Counted from the stretch's first letter, positions 18,128-25,297 are shown. The stretch: DNA of 38,274 bases from Oscillospiraceae bacterium (GCA_902774035.1 CACYHA010000028.1:1-38274), one strand, 5' to 3'. Notes: generated by a model from the letters alone, not told the origin. Numbers and translations: made by a program.

Positions 18128-19135
18128 TCAGCGCAAGGCCTCCTTCACCGCTCTGGCGCGCAGAACGTCGCGCTCGGCGGGGGTGCAGCTTCGGCCCTGG
18201 GCGCAGTTGAGCGTTGCCGGCTGGGTCTCCACCAGCAGGCGGGTCAGGGTCTGGACAGGGATATCCAGCACGCCCTCGGCGGCGCCGATGCGCACAAGGG
18301 AGCCGAGCTCCATAAATTCGGCGCAGGAGAGCATGTGGGCGCTTTGGAGAATGCCCCAGGCGCGCCAGATGCGGTCGATGAACACGTCGTCCTTCAACAG
18401 GGCTTCCCGGGCGCTCTTTTCCTGGGCGATGATCTGGTTCGCGATGGATTCCAGATTCTTGATCGCCGCCTGCTCCGAGATGCCCAGCGTGACCTGATTG
18501 GAAAGCTGGTAGATGTCGCCCACGGGCTTACTGCCTTCGCCGTAAGCGCCGCGCAGGATCAGCCCGAGCTTTGCGACGGTGTTCGCCAGCCGCTGCATCG
18601 CGCCGGAGCGCGACAACGCGGGCAGGTGCAGCATCACCGAGGCGCGCAGACCCGTTCCGAGATTCGTCGGGCACTGGGTCAGATAACCGAGGCGCGGATC
18701 GAACGCGATCTCCACCTTGCGGGAGAGGGCTTCGTCCAGCTCGTTTGCCGTTTCATAGGCGGCCTCGAGCGACAGTCCCGGGTAGATCACCTGCACGCGG
18801 ACGTGGTCTTCCTCGCACAGCATGATGCTCACATCCTCGTCCTTGGAAAGGATCAGGGCGCGGCCTTCGCTGTCGGAGGCGAACTCGGGGCTGATCAGAT
18901 GCTTTTCCGCCAGAGAGACACACTGGGTGTGCGACAGGGTGCGCATTTCCACATAGTCAAAGGTTTTTGCGCGTTTGCCGGTCAAAAGCGCGTCGCGCAC
19001 GACGGCGTTGACCTTGTTCTTTCCGGCTTCATTCAGCCGTGACGGAAAGGGGTAGTCCTTCAGGTTGCGCGCCAGACGCACGCGGGTGCTCAAAACGATG
19101 TCTGCGTGTTCCGCGTTGTTTTCATACCATTTCAT
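18128..19135 (-). CDS. mcsB: Protein-arginine kinase McsB
   Basis: Phosphorylates arginines of damaged proteins and of CtsR, marking them for ClpC-ClpP. The 335-aa protein has the guanido-kinase fold: LSTRVRLARNL (15-25), and the active-site loop TQCPTNLGTGLRAS (153-166) with catalytic C155. The C-terminal RDVLRA (322-327) fits the RDXXRA phospho-arginine sensor motif of McsB, so allosteric activation should be intact. It is slightly short but complete. Its start overlaps the mcsA stop by 4 bp, as usual for this pair. Confidence 0.97.
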   Translation of the reverse strand: MKWYENNAEHADIVLSTRVRLARNLKDYPFPSRLNEAGKNKVNAVVRDALLTGKRAKTFDYVEMRTLSHTQCVSLAEKHLISPEFASDSEGRALILSKDEDVSIMLCEEDHVRVQVIYPGLSLEAAYETANELDEALSRKVEIAFDPRLGYLTQCPTNLGTGLRASVMLHLPALSRSGAMQRLANTVAKLGLILRGAYGEGSKPVGDIYQLSNQVTLGISEQAAIKNLESIANQIIAQEKSAREALLKDDVFIDRIWRAWGILQSAHMLSCAEFMELGSLVRIGAAEGVLDIPVQTLTRLLVETQPATLNCAQGRSCTPAERDVLRARAVKEALR

Positions 19136-19677
19136 TTCCGGTCGTCCCCCTTGAGTTCCTTGATCTTGTCGCGCAAAACGGCGGCCTGCTCAAAATTCTG
19201 GCTCTCGATCGCCTTTTGCATCTCGGCCTCCAGCGCCGCGATCTGCTGTTCTGCGGTTTGCGCCTTTGGCGCTTCGGCGACCTTATCGGCGCCTTTCTCG
19301 TCGGGTTCAACGGTATAGTGGGGCGTCTTGCCCGCGTGCCTTGCCCTGCCGTGGATACGCTGGATCGAGGGCAGCAGACGGTCAAAGAATTTGTCGTAGC
19401 AATCCGCGCAGCCGACCATACCGCTGCGCACGATGTCCTCGAAGGAGCTGCCGCAGGTGCCGCAGTGCTCCGCCCCCGCGCCCTTCAGCGCCGGCATGGT
19501 GTCGTGGAAGAACGAGGAGAAGAAATTGGGAATGCTCAGGGAAAAATCATCGAGAAAATGGTCGTAGCCGAGCTTCTTTGCGCATTCCGAGCAAAGATGA
19601 TGCTCTTCGGCCTCGCCGTTGACCACACGCTTGATGTGGGTCGTGGCTTCTTTTTGGTTGCAATTTTGACATAACAT
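19132..19677 (-). CDS. mcsA: McsA, zinc-binding activator of McsB
   Basis: Activator of the arginine kinase McsB. The 181-aa protein has a first zinc site C3-x2-C6 with a second pair LCSEC near residue 29. A second Cys block is HCGTCGSSFED with GCADCYDKFF around 75-100. A C-terminal UVR motif (ALEAEMQKAIESQNFEQAAV, then LRDKIKEL) matches the motif in UvrB/UvrC and in ClpC. Start ATG 19677 follows AAGGAGG. It overlaps mcsB by 4 bp. The 213-bp gap to ctsR is filled by a hairpin array, which is unusual for this operon. Confidence 0.96.
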   Translation of the reverse strand: MLCQNCNQKEATTHIKRVVNGEAEEHHLCSECAKKLGYDHFLDDFSLSIPNFFSSFFHDTMPALKGAGAEHCGTCGSSFEDIVRSGMVGCADCYDKFFDRLLPSIQRIHGRARHAGKTPHYTVEPDEKGADKVAEAPKAQTAEQQIAALEAEMQKAIESQNFEQAAVLRDKIKELKGDDRK

Positions 19678-19726
19678 GGTGAAAACCTCCTTCGGAAGCT
19701 GTGAATTGTTTGTTGGTTGTCAGGGT

Positions 19727-19881
19727 GCGGCTGCGCCGCGTTTGCCTCATCCGTCAGCCTGCGGCTGCCACCTTCAGTCTCGCCTGCCGGCTCGGTCGGC
19801 GCTTCTGCCTGCGGCAGAGGTCTCCCCCGGAGACCCGCGCCCCACCAGCGGGGAAGGCTTGCGATGTGGCGGCTGCGCCGC
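19727..19881. repeat. Hairpin array in the ctsR-mcsA gap
   Basis: A run of short perfect hairpins, most with the loop TGC: GCGGC-TGC-GCCGC (19727-19739), CAGCC-TGC-GGCTG (19755-19767), TCTGCC-TGC-GGCAGA (19804-19818), GGTCTCC-CCC-GGAGACC (19819-19835), and GCGGC-TGC-GCCGC again (19869-19881). The end piece GGGGAAGGCTTGCG..GGCGGCTGCGCCGC recurs at 21473-21504. No gene is present. Confidence 0.8.
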
Positions 19882-19890
19882 ATAGAATTC

Positions 19891-20346
19891 CTACTGCTCC
19901 TGCAGGACCGTCAGCAGCATGGATTTGAGGATCGCCGCGCGGACGGCGTCGCGCCGCGCCGGGTCGATCTCTTCCAGCGTCCGGTCGCTGACCGCCGCGC
20001 TCATCAGCGCCGCGTCGCGCTTGGAGAGCAAATCCAGATACACGAGGTTCAGCAGATGGCTGCGGCTCGTTTTTTCGTCCACCGCATCGCCGATGGCGCC
20101 GACGGTGTGCATGAGGGGCGTGGAGGCGTCGTAGCGGATCCGCGCGATGCGGATGCAGCCGCCGCCGCCCCGCCGACTCTCCACCAGGTAGCCGCGTTCG
20201 GGAGTGAAGCGGGAGGAGAGGACGTAGTTGATCTGACTCGGCACACAGCCGATGGTCTGGGCCAGCGAATTTCGCTGGATCTCGACCTCATTCTGATCTT
20301 CCAGCATTTCGGAGATCATGTGCGCAATCACATTGGACAGGTTCAT
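19891..20346 (-). CDS. ctsR: Heat-shock transcriptional repressor CtsR
   Basis: Repressor of clp genes that senses heat through a glycine-rich wing and is inactivated by McsB. The 151-aa protein starts MNLSNVIAHMISEMLED and has the winged HTH (NSLAQTIGCVPSQINYVLSS). The wing VESRRGGGGCIRI at about 62-74 contains the four-glycine thermosensing loop and target arginines. A C-terminal dimerisation helix bundle follows. The start is ATG 20346; the longer frame to 20520 runs through the operator region. The ribosome-binding site (GAGAAAG) is weak. Two full CtsR boxes lie upstream, so the operon is autoregulated. Confidence 0.96.
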   Translation of the reverse strand: MNLSNVIAHMISEMLEDQNEVEIQRNSLAQTIGCVPSQINYVLSSRFTPERGYLVESRRGGGGCIRIARIRYDASTPLMHTVGAIGDAVDEKTSRSHLLNLVYLDLLSKRDAALMSAAVSDRTLEEIDPARRDAVRAAILKSMLLTVLQEQ

Positions 20347-20429
20347 CTTTCTCAACTCTTTTCCGTGGGGCTGCCGCGTTTCGGTGGCGTCCGCGAACCG
20401 CCCTGTTTCTTTTCTTTTGTCTTTCTGAC

Positions 20430-20446
20430 TTTGACTTTCTTTGACC
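20430..20446 (-). promoter_or_regulatory. CtsR operator 1 (downstream of the start site)
   Basis: On the minus strand GGTCAAA-GAA-AGTCAAA, an exact match to the CtsR heptamer direct repeat RGTCAAA-NAN-RGTCAAA. It lies just downstream of the predicted transcription start. Confidence 0.92.
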
Positions 20447-20457
20447 TTGCAAGTCTT

Positions 20458-20486
20458 ATTATAGTCAAATTTGACCTTTGTGCAAA
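20458..20486 (-). promoter_or_regulatory. SigA promoter of the ctsR operon
   Basis: On the minus strand TATAAT (complement of 20458-20463), a 17-bp spacer and TTTGCA (complement of 20481-20486) as a partial -35. The spacer itself carries two further CtsR half-sites in opposite orientation (AGTCAAA at 20463-20469 and TTTGACC at 20470-20476). The predicted start site is near 20450. Confidence 0.85.
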
Positions 20487-20503
20487 GGTCAAAAATAGTC
20501 AAA
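20487..20503 (+). promoter_or_regulatory. CtsR operator 2 (upstream of -35)
   Basis: GGTCAAA-AAT-AGTCAAA on the plus strand, an exact CtsR box in the opposite orientation to operator 1. It abuts the -35 element. With 20470-20476 it also forms the 24-bp inverted repeat 20470-20493 (TTTGACC...GGTCAAA). Confidence 0.9.
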
Positions 20504-20522
20504 TTTCTGCCGTCGTGCATTA

Positions 20523-20708
20523 TTATCTCTTGTTTTCTTCGCTTTTCTTTGATTTTCTTTTATTTTCATATTTTTTAAAGTTTTTTCCGCCGGCGGTTTT
20601 CAGCCGGTTTTCGTGGGCGTTTGACTTTGACCTTTGATCTTCCTCCGGCGTTAAAGGAGCAGATATTTCCGTTTCCTTTCGCCAAAGGTCAAACTGTTCG
20701 CGCTTCAT
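20523..20708 (-). CDS. Small Lys/Glu-rich protein of unknown function
   Basis: A 61-aa ORF starting MKREQFDLWRKETEISAPL and ending in a strongly basic tail (KKYENKRKSKKSEENKR). It has a very good ribosome-binding site: GGGAGG seven bases before ATG 20708. It contains no recognised domain, signal peptide or membrane segment. It ends 20 bases before CtsR operator 2 on the same strand as ctsR, so it could be a leader gene read toward the ctsR operon. The ORF also carries single CtsR-like half-sites (GGTCAAA near 20686, TTTGACC near 20627). A TTG two codons upstream is an alternative start. It may be a real small protein or a chance ORF. Confidence 0.5.
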   Translation of the reverse strand: MKREQFDLWRKETEISAPLTPEEDQRSKSNAHENRLKTAGGKNFKKYENKRKSKKSEENKR

Positions 20709-20798
20709 GGGCAAACCTCCCGGGGAATTGAAATTGGTCAGCGGTTAGCGGTTAGCGAAGGGGTCGTCGGTAAAAGCGAACGTGCAAAGCCTTCCGCA

Positions 20799-20830
20799 CC
20801 TCACCCACCGGCATCCGCCGGTGGGTGAGG
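20799..20830. repeat. Perfect 13-bp inverted repeat
   Basis: CCTCACCCACCGG (20799-20811) and its exact complement (20818-20830) around the loop CATCCG. No T-run follows on either strand, so it is not a normal terminator. It lies inside element E3. Confidence 0.75.
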
Positions 20831-20875
20831 CCGGGAACCTATCAATCACCCTGCATCTTGCCATAAATCTCTTCT

Positions 20876-20971
20876 GCTTCGAATTATCATCTTCCGTATC
20901 TTTTGCTTTCACATTTCGAAGCCTCCGGCGGGTCCATTCTTTCTCTTTCCCTTCTAAAAGAGAAACCGCTT
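20876..20971 (-). repeat. Dispersed intergenic repeat, copy C (inverted)
   Basis: The reverse complement matches the tail of copy A (positions 78-136), including GGACCCGCCGGAGGC and GATAATTCGAAGC, and the short head piece AAGCGGTTTCTCTT. The central hairpin is lost through an internal deletion of about 30 bp. Confidence 0.8.
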
Positions 20972-21337
20972 TGCGCGTATATTGACGTGGTCCCGTTCAA
21001 AAATCGGAAAAGTTCGCGCTTCATGCCCCGCCGGTGATCTCATTTATCCTCGTGTTTGCAAATACGCGGCTTCACCGAACGGTTTTCAACCTAAAGCACA
21101 AATGTCACACCGCAAATTCACATCTCACGCCGCGTAAAGGCGTTCTTGGGTAAGAGCGGGCGTTCGATCAAAAATAGACCCTTTCAACAAAAGTAAAAAT
21201 CCCAGCCCATTCCGTTTGTCAGCGGTAGGCGAAATGACAGACGGCTTGCGCGGCAGAGGTAAGAGCAGACCCGGAGTGAAGAAAACTGTAGTGTTAATAG
21301 AGCATCTATCCGCAGCAACGCGCAAACGGCTGTCCTT

Positions 21338-21414
21338 CTTTCGCCGTACCGGAACCCAAGCGGCTTTCTCTTTCTTCGTCTATTCTTTCTCTTTGACAAG
21401 ACAAAGAGAAAGAA
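21338..21414 (+). repeat. Dispersed intergenic repeat, copy B
   Basis: Nearly identical to positions 1-76, including the perfect 14-bp inverted repeat with loop ACAAGA. After 21414 the sequence switches abruptly to another repeat (21418 onward), so copy B is a head fragment. Confidence 0.85.
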
Positions 21415-21417
21415 CGT

Positions 21418-21483
21418 ATCGCAACGAAGAAACGCTCCACGGGAGCCTTTCTTCTGCGCCTTCCCCGCTCGCGGGGAAGGCTT
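21418..21483 (+). repeat. Direct repeat D, copy 1
   Basis: ATCGCAACGAAGAAACGCTCC, a small hairpin (GCTCC-ACG-GGAGC), then the hairpin GCCTTCCCC-GCTCGC-GGGGAAGGC (21458-21481). It matches 21610-21677 except in the hairpin loops, which differ. Confidence 0.8.
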
Positions 21484-21609
21484 GCGTGGTGGCGGCTGCG
21501 CCGCGATTTTACCTCTCCCGTCATCGCGCGACGGACGTTGTCTCATTTCCGCAGAACTTCGTGCGCGATGCCTCTTTATGGTGTCTTGCCGCTGCCGCGT
21601 CAAGATGAT

Positions 21610-21677
21610 ATCGCAACGAAGAAACGCTCCGCCGGAGCCTTTCTTCTGCGCCTTCCCCATTGAAATGGGGAAGGCTT
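21610..21677 (+). repeat. Direct repeat D, copy 2
   Basis: Second copy of 21418-21483. The stem sequences are kept while the loops differ (GCC for ACG; a longer loop between CCTTCCCC and GGGGAAGG), as expected if hairpin formation is selected. Confidence 0.8.
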
Positions 21678-21817
21678 CAGCAGTTTCCTTTCACGTTCGC
21701 TTTTACCGATGCCCCGCTCGCAAACTGCTAACCGCTAACCGCTGACAGCGAACGGTCTTCCGATCCCGCATCCCACACTATTCTTCACCGCCGCACCCCG
21801 CGCTATGCAAAAACGAA

Positions 21818-21846
21818 GGAACCTCTTTGGCCGCAGCACGTATAAT
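21818..21846 (+). promoter_or_regulatory. Possible promoter of the Cys/Gly-rich miniprotein
   Basis: TATAAT at 21841-21846 lies 39 bases before the start codon but has no TTGACA-like -35. Instead GGAAC at 21818-21822, a 16-bp spacer and CGTA at 21839-21842 fit the general pattern of ECF-type (SigW-like) promoters. Which sigma factor reads it is a guess. Confidence 0.4.
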
Positions 21847-21885
21847 GGACTGTAAGCGCGCACGCTTCGGAAGGGAGGTCATTCC

Positions 21886-22032
21886 ATGTCGAACTGTCTG
21901 TTTGGCACCAACTGCTGCACCTGGCTCATCATCATCCTTCTGCTCGTGCTCTTCAACAACGAAGGCATCTTCGGGAACGGATGCGGCTGCGGCTGCGGCA
22001 ACAACAACGGCGGCTGCGGTTGCGGCTGCTGA
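21886..22032 (+). CDS. 48-aa Cys/Gly-rich membrane miniprotein
   Basis: Not in any long reading frame, but well supported: AAGGGAGG ends seven bases before ATG 21886. The product begins MSNCLFGTNCCTWLIIILLL, has one membrane helix (about residues 13-23), then FNNEGIFGN and a tail of alternating Cys and Gly with an Asn run (CGCGCGNNNGGCGCGC). Nine of 48 residues are Cys. Similar tiny high-cysteine proteins occur in clostridial genomes, some annotated by resemblance to chorion proteins, without known function. Metal binding or disulfide-linked assembly at the envelope is possible. It is a single gene, convergent with the hydrolase gene at 22154. Confidence 0.75.
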   Translation: MSNCLFGTNCCTWLIIILLLVLFNNEGIFGNGCGCGCGNNNGGCGCGC

Positions 22033-22045
22033 GGCGCTCTGACGT

Positions 22046-22085
22046 AAAAAAAGACCCGGCGGCGGGAGCGATCCTGCCGTCGGGT
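22046..22085 (-). terminator. Rho-independent terminator of the hydrolase gene
   Basis: A 13-bp stem with two G-U pairs (22054-22066 against 22073-22085), followed on the minus strand by seven T residues (complement of 22046-22052). On the plus strand only a short TTT follows, so it may also weakly end the miniprotein gene. Confidence 0.85.
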
Positions 22086-22153
22086 TTGCTGTTCGGGGAT
22101 CCTGCGCCGGATGGCAGCAGTTTTTTGCCCGGATCCCGCGTTTTCCGTGCGCG

Positions 22154-22900
22154 TCATTGCGCGGTGACAGCCGTGTTTCCTTCCACCAGCCGCAGGATCT
22201 CCCCTGCCGTTCGGGAAAGCTGCTTTTTGCGGGAGAGCTTGGCCTTGCCGTCGCCCTTCTGTTTGCCGTAGGCGCCGAAGTTCGCGTGGTTGCCGCCCTC
22301 CAGCTCCACCACCCGGGTATCCGGCGCACTCTTCTGCAGACCCTTGTCGAGCTTTTTGCGCGTCAGAACGCCGTCGTTGCTGCCATAGAGATACAGCACC
22401 GGGAAGGCCGCCTGCGTGAGGTCCTCGGCGGAATAGGCGCCGAGCAGGATCAGGCCGCTAAGGGTCTCGCCGTGTTTTTTTGCAAACCGCGCCGCCATCG
22501 CGCCGCCGAGGGAATGACCGGCAAGGAACCAGCGGGCATAGTCATAGCGCTTCATCAGCTTCTTTGCCCGGTTCACGCCGAAAAAAGCGTAGCCGCAGGG
22601 CATCTTCACCGCAAAGCAGTCCACGCCGGAAGCCGCCAGCGTGCGCAGCAGCGGCGCATAGGCCGTCTCCTGTACCCCTGCGCCGGGGTAAAACACCAGC
22701 GCGTCGGTTTCGCCCGGGCCGTCAAAAAACACCGCGTTGCCCTCTTCCGCGACGGAAACCAGCACGTCGGAGGCCATCGCCGCGTCCGCGTCCTCCGCCT
22801 TGTAGCGGATGCAGCCGGGCAGGAGCAGAACCAGAATCAGCGCCAGCGCGGCGGCGCAAAGTCTTTGTGTCATTCGTTTGAGTGTGCTTTCCTTTTTCAA
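22154..22900 (-). CDS. Lipoprotein alpha/beta hydrolase
   Basis: A predicted membrane-anchored alpha/beta hydrolase, 248 aa. It has a signal peptide with lipobox LLPGC near residues 26-30, so it should be lipidated at that Cys. Catalytic residues are visible: Ser in AGHSLGGAMAARF (about 122), Asp in YLYGSNDGV, and His in EGGNHANFG, the normal Ser-Asp-His order. The family includes dienelactone hydrolase-like and short-chain esterases; the substrate is unknown. The start is uncertain: TTG 22900 with a weak AGAAGAG, or ATG 22873 with AAGGA spaced too far. Both give a working signal peptide. It is a single-gene unit with promoter and terminator. Confidence 0.88.
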   Translation of the reverse strand: MKKESTLKRMTQRLCAAALALILVLLLPGCIRYKAEDADAAMASDVLVSVAEEGNAVFFDGPGETDALVFYPGAGVQETAYAPLLRTLAASGVDCFAVKMPCGYAFFGVNRAKKLMKRYDYARWFLAGHSLGGAMAARFAKKHGETLSGLILLGAYSAEDLTQAAFPVLYLYGSNDGVLTRKKLDKGLQKSAPDTRVVELEGGNHANFGAYGKQKGDGKAKLSRKKQLSRTAGEILRLVEGNTAVTAQ

Positions 22901-22980
22901 GTCTTTTCTCTTCTTTCCTTCAAAGGGCGCCGCCTATTCTTTTTCAATCTCTGCCTGAAGCGCATTGCAGGCCGCTTTTT

Positions 22981-23009
22981 ATTATACAATATTTTTTGCC
23001 GGAATACAA
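22981..23009 (-). promoter_or_regulatory. SigA promoter of the hydrolase gene
   Basis: On the minus strand TTGTAT (complement of 23004-23009), a 17-bp spacer and TATAAT (complement of 22981-22986). The leader before the start codon is about 75 bases. Confidence 0.8.
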
Positions 23010-23044
23010 TTACTTTTCGAAGAACAGTTTTTGAACCGCAGATG

Positions 23045-23075
23045 AAAACGCCCGCCGCGAAACCACGCAGCGGGC
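23045..23075 (-). terminator. Probable terminator of hppA
   Basis: GCCCGC (23050-23055) pairs with GCGGGC (23070-23075), extended inward by a GCG/CGC pair; on the minus strand four T residues follow. The short T-run lowers confidence. Confidence 0.6.
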
Positions 23076-23100
23076 GGATCTTCTGTTTTCGGCGAACGGC

Positions 23101-25128
23101 TCAGCCGAGCAGGCCGGCGCCGTTGTTGATGGCGATGAACAGCGGCGCGAAGACCAGAGACACGACCGTCATCAGCTTGATGAGGATGTTGATCGACGGG
23201 CCGGAGGTGTCTTTGAACGGGTCGCCGACGGTGTCGCCGACAACGGCCGCCTTGTGGCTTTCGCTGCCCTTGCCGCCGTGGTGGCCGCTTTCAATGTACT
23301 TCTTCGCGTTGTCCCAGGCGCCGCCGGCGTTGGACATGAAGATCGCGAGGAGGACGCCGGTGACGAGGGCGCCGGCAAGCAGACCGCCGAGGGCGTTGGC
23401 GCCCAGCAGCACGCCGACCAGCAGCGGCGCTGCGACGGCAAGCAGACCGGGAACGATCATCTCGCGCAGGGAAGCCTTCGTGGAGATGGCAACGCAGGTC
23501 TTGTAGTCCGGTTTTGCCTTGCCCTGCAGGATGCCGGGGATCTCGCGGAACTGGCGGCGGACCTCTTCGATCATCTGGTGCGCAGCCTTGGAAACGGATT
23601 CCATCGTGAACGCGGAGAAGATGAAGGGCAGCATACCGCCGATCAAAAGGCCGATGACGACGTTGCTGTTGAGAATGTCGATGCTCTGCAGGCCGACCGC
23701 TTCTTTATAGGAGAAGAACAGCGCCAGCGCAGTGAGCGCCGCGGAGCCGATGGCGAAGCCTTTGCCCATGGCGGCTGTGGTGTTGCCCACGGAGTCGAGC
23801 TTGTCGGTGATGCCGCGGACGGACTCGTCGAGGCCGCTCATTTCTGCGATACCGCCGGCGTTGTCGGCAATGGGGCCGTAGGCGTCCACCGCAACGGTGA
23901 TGCCGGTGGTGGAAAGCATACCGACCGCCGCAAGGGCGATGCCGTAGATGCCGCCCGCAACGCCGCCTGCCTTGTTGCCGCAGAAGAAGGCGATGAAGAT
24001 GCCGATACAGATGAAGATAATGGTGATTGCCGTGGACTGGAAGCCCGTGGCGATACCGGAGATGATGTTCGTGGCGGAGCCGGTTTCAGACTGCTGCGCA
24101 ATCTTTTTGACAAAGCGGTAAGCGTCGGAGGTATAGACCTCGGTGAAGTAGCCGATGAGCACGCCGACGATCAGACCGGCGACGATGGTGATGCCGAAGA
24201 GATAGGAGCCGAGCAGCGGCTTGCTGAGCAGGATGGAACCGATCAGCACCACGCCGGAAGCGACATAGGTGCCGACTTTCAGCGCGCCGGCCGGGTTCTT
24301 TTCGCCGCGGACAAAGAAGGTGCCGATCACGGAGGAGAGCAGACCCAGCGCCGCAATCAAAAGCGGATAGAGCAGGCCGTTGATGCCGAGGCCGTTGTTC
24401 TGCGTCCAGGCGAGGCCGAGGGTCATGGCAGAGATCACGGCGCCGCCGTAGCTTTCAAACAAGTCGGCGCCCATGCCGGCCACGTCGCCGACATTGTCGC
24501 CCACGTTGTCGGCGATAACCGCCGGGTTGCGCGGGTCGTCTTCGGGGATGCCGGCCTCGACCTTACCCACAAGGTCGGCGCCGACGTCGGCAGCCTTGGT
24601 ATAGATGCCGCCGCCCACACGGGCGAACAGCGCGATGGACGAAGCGCCGAGAGAGAAGCCGAAGAGTACGTCGGCATTCTTGGTGATCGCATAGATCACG
24701 GAGATGCCCAGCAGACCGAAGCCCGCCACGCAAAGGCCCATGACCGCGCCGCCGGAAAACGCCACGGAAAGCGCCTTCGCCATACCCTTTTCCTTGGCGG
24801 CGTTGGCGGTGCGCACATTGGCGAGGGTCGCCACCTGCATACCGAAATAGCCGGCCGCGATCGAGAACACGGCGCCGACCAGGAAGCAGACCGCTTCCAG
24901 CCAGTTTTTCAGCAGAAGGCCGATGGCAAGGAAGATGACAGCGACGAAGATGACGATGATCTTGTACTCGGAAAAGAGGAACGCCGTTGCGCCTTCATGG
25001 ATGGATGCGGCGATCTCCTTCATGCGGTCGGTCCCGGCGGGCTGCTTTTTGACCCTCAGCGCAAGGAACAGCGCGAAGAGCAGGCCGAGCACACTGACGG
25101 CAGGCACAATGTAGATAAGTTTGTCCAT
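23101..25128 (-). CDS. hppA: Membrane pyrophosphatase, K+-dependent (ion pump)
   Basis: Couples pyrophosphate hydrolysis to Na+ and/or H+ export. The 675-aa protein has about 16 membrane segments. The substrate-binding block DVGADLVGKVEAG (181-193) and DNVGDNVGD (207-215) are intact. GNTTAA at 448-453 has Ala at the position where K+-independent enzymes carry Lys, so K+ dependence is expected. The semi-conserved gate glutamate is E225 in DLFES, the position found in Na+-pumping and dual Na+/H+ enzymes rather than the later one of plant H+ pumps. Proton pumping is not excluded. Start ATG 25128 follows AAAGGAGT. It has its own promoter. Confidence 0.96.
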   Translation of the reverse strand: MDKLIYIVPAVSVLGLLFALFLALRVKKQPAGTDRMKEIAASIHEGATAFLFSEYKIIVIFVAVIFLAIGLLLKNWLEAVCFLVGAVFSIAAGYFGMQVATLANVRTANAAKEKGMAKALSVAFSGGAVMGLCVAGFGLLGISVIYAITKNADVLFGFSLGASSIALFARVGGGIYTKAADVGADLVGKVEAGIPEDDPRNPAVIADNVGDNVGDVAGMGADLFESYGGAVISAMTLGLAWTQNNGLGINGLLYPLLIAALGLLSSVIGTFFVRGEKNPAGALKVGTYVASGVVLIGSILLSKPLLGSYLFGITIVAGLIVGVLIGYFTEVYTSDAYRFVKKIAQQSETGSATNIISGIATGFQSTAITIIFICIGIFIAFFCGNKAGGVAGGIYGIALAAVGMLSTTGITVAVDAYGPIADNAGGIAEMSGLDESVRGITDKLDSVGNTTAAMGKGFAIGSAALTALALFFSYKEAVGLQSIDILNSNVVIGLLIGGMLPFIFSAFTMESVSKAAHQMIEEVRRQFREIPGILQGKAKPDYKTCVAISTKASLREMIVPGLLAVAAPLLVGVLLGANALGGLLAGALVTGVLLAIFMSNAGGAWDNAKKYIESGHHGGKGSESHKAAVVGDTVGDPFKDTSGPSINILIKLMTVVSLVFAPLFIAINNGAGLLG

Positions 25129-25199
25129 AGTGTTACTCCTTTGACTGTTGTTTTCTCCATAGCGATTTTCTCACAAACGATCACTATGCTGTATCCAAT

Positions 25200-25228
25200 A
25201 TCATACCCTAAAATTTGTCGGATGTCAA
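25200..25228 (-). promoter_or_regulatory. SigA promoter of hppA
   Basis: On the minus strand TTGACA (complement of 25223-25228), a 17-bp spacer and TATGAT (complement of 25200-25205). Confidence 0.88.
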
Positions 25229-25297
25229 GATTTCGGGAGGGATTTCTTGGAATGATTCAATAAAAATTTTCTTTTTCGGAATGTGATTTTAGGCATA

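Larger units (their letters stand above)
20736..21746. repeat. 1-kb repeat island bounded by GGTTAGC heptamers (E3)
   Basis: The left end is GGTCAGC, GGTTAGC, GGTTAGC (20736-20756). The right end is the exact inverse, with a perfect 20-bp match at 21727-21746. The interior has no supportable gene. It holds a 13-bp-arm hairpin (20799-20830), an inverted copy of the repeat at position 1, a direct copy of the same repeat, two copies of a 67-bp direct repeat and several small hairpins. The ORFs inside read through repeats. Confidence 0.8.

Noticed and set aside
21184-21660. 158-aa minus-strand frame with a repeated GKAQKKGS segment
   Set aside because: The repetition comes from direct repeat D on the DNA level; the frame runs through three repeat families and has no ribosome-binding site.
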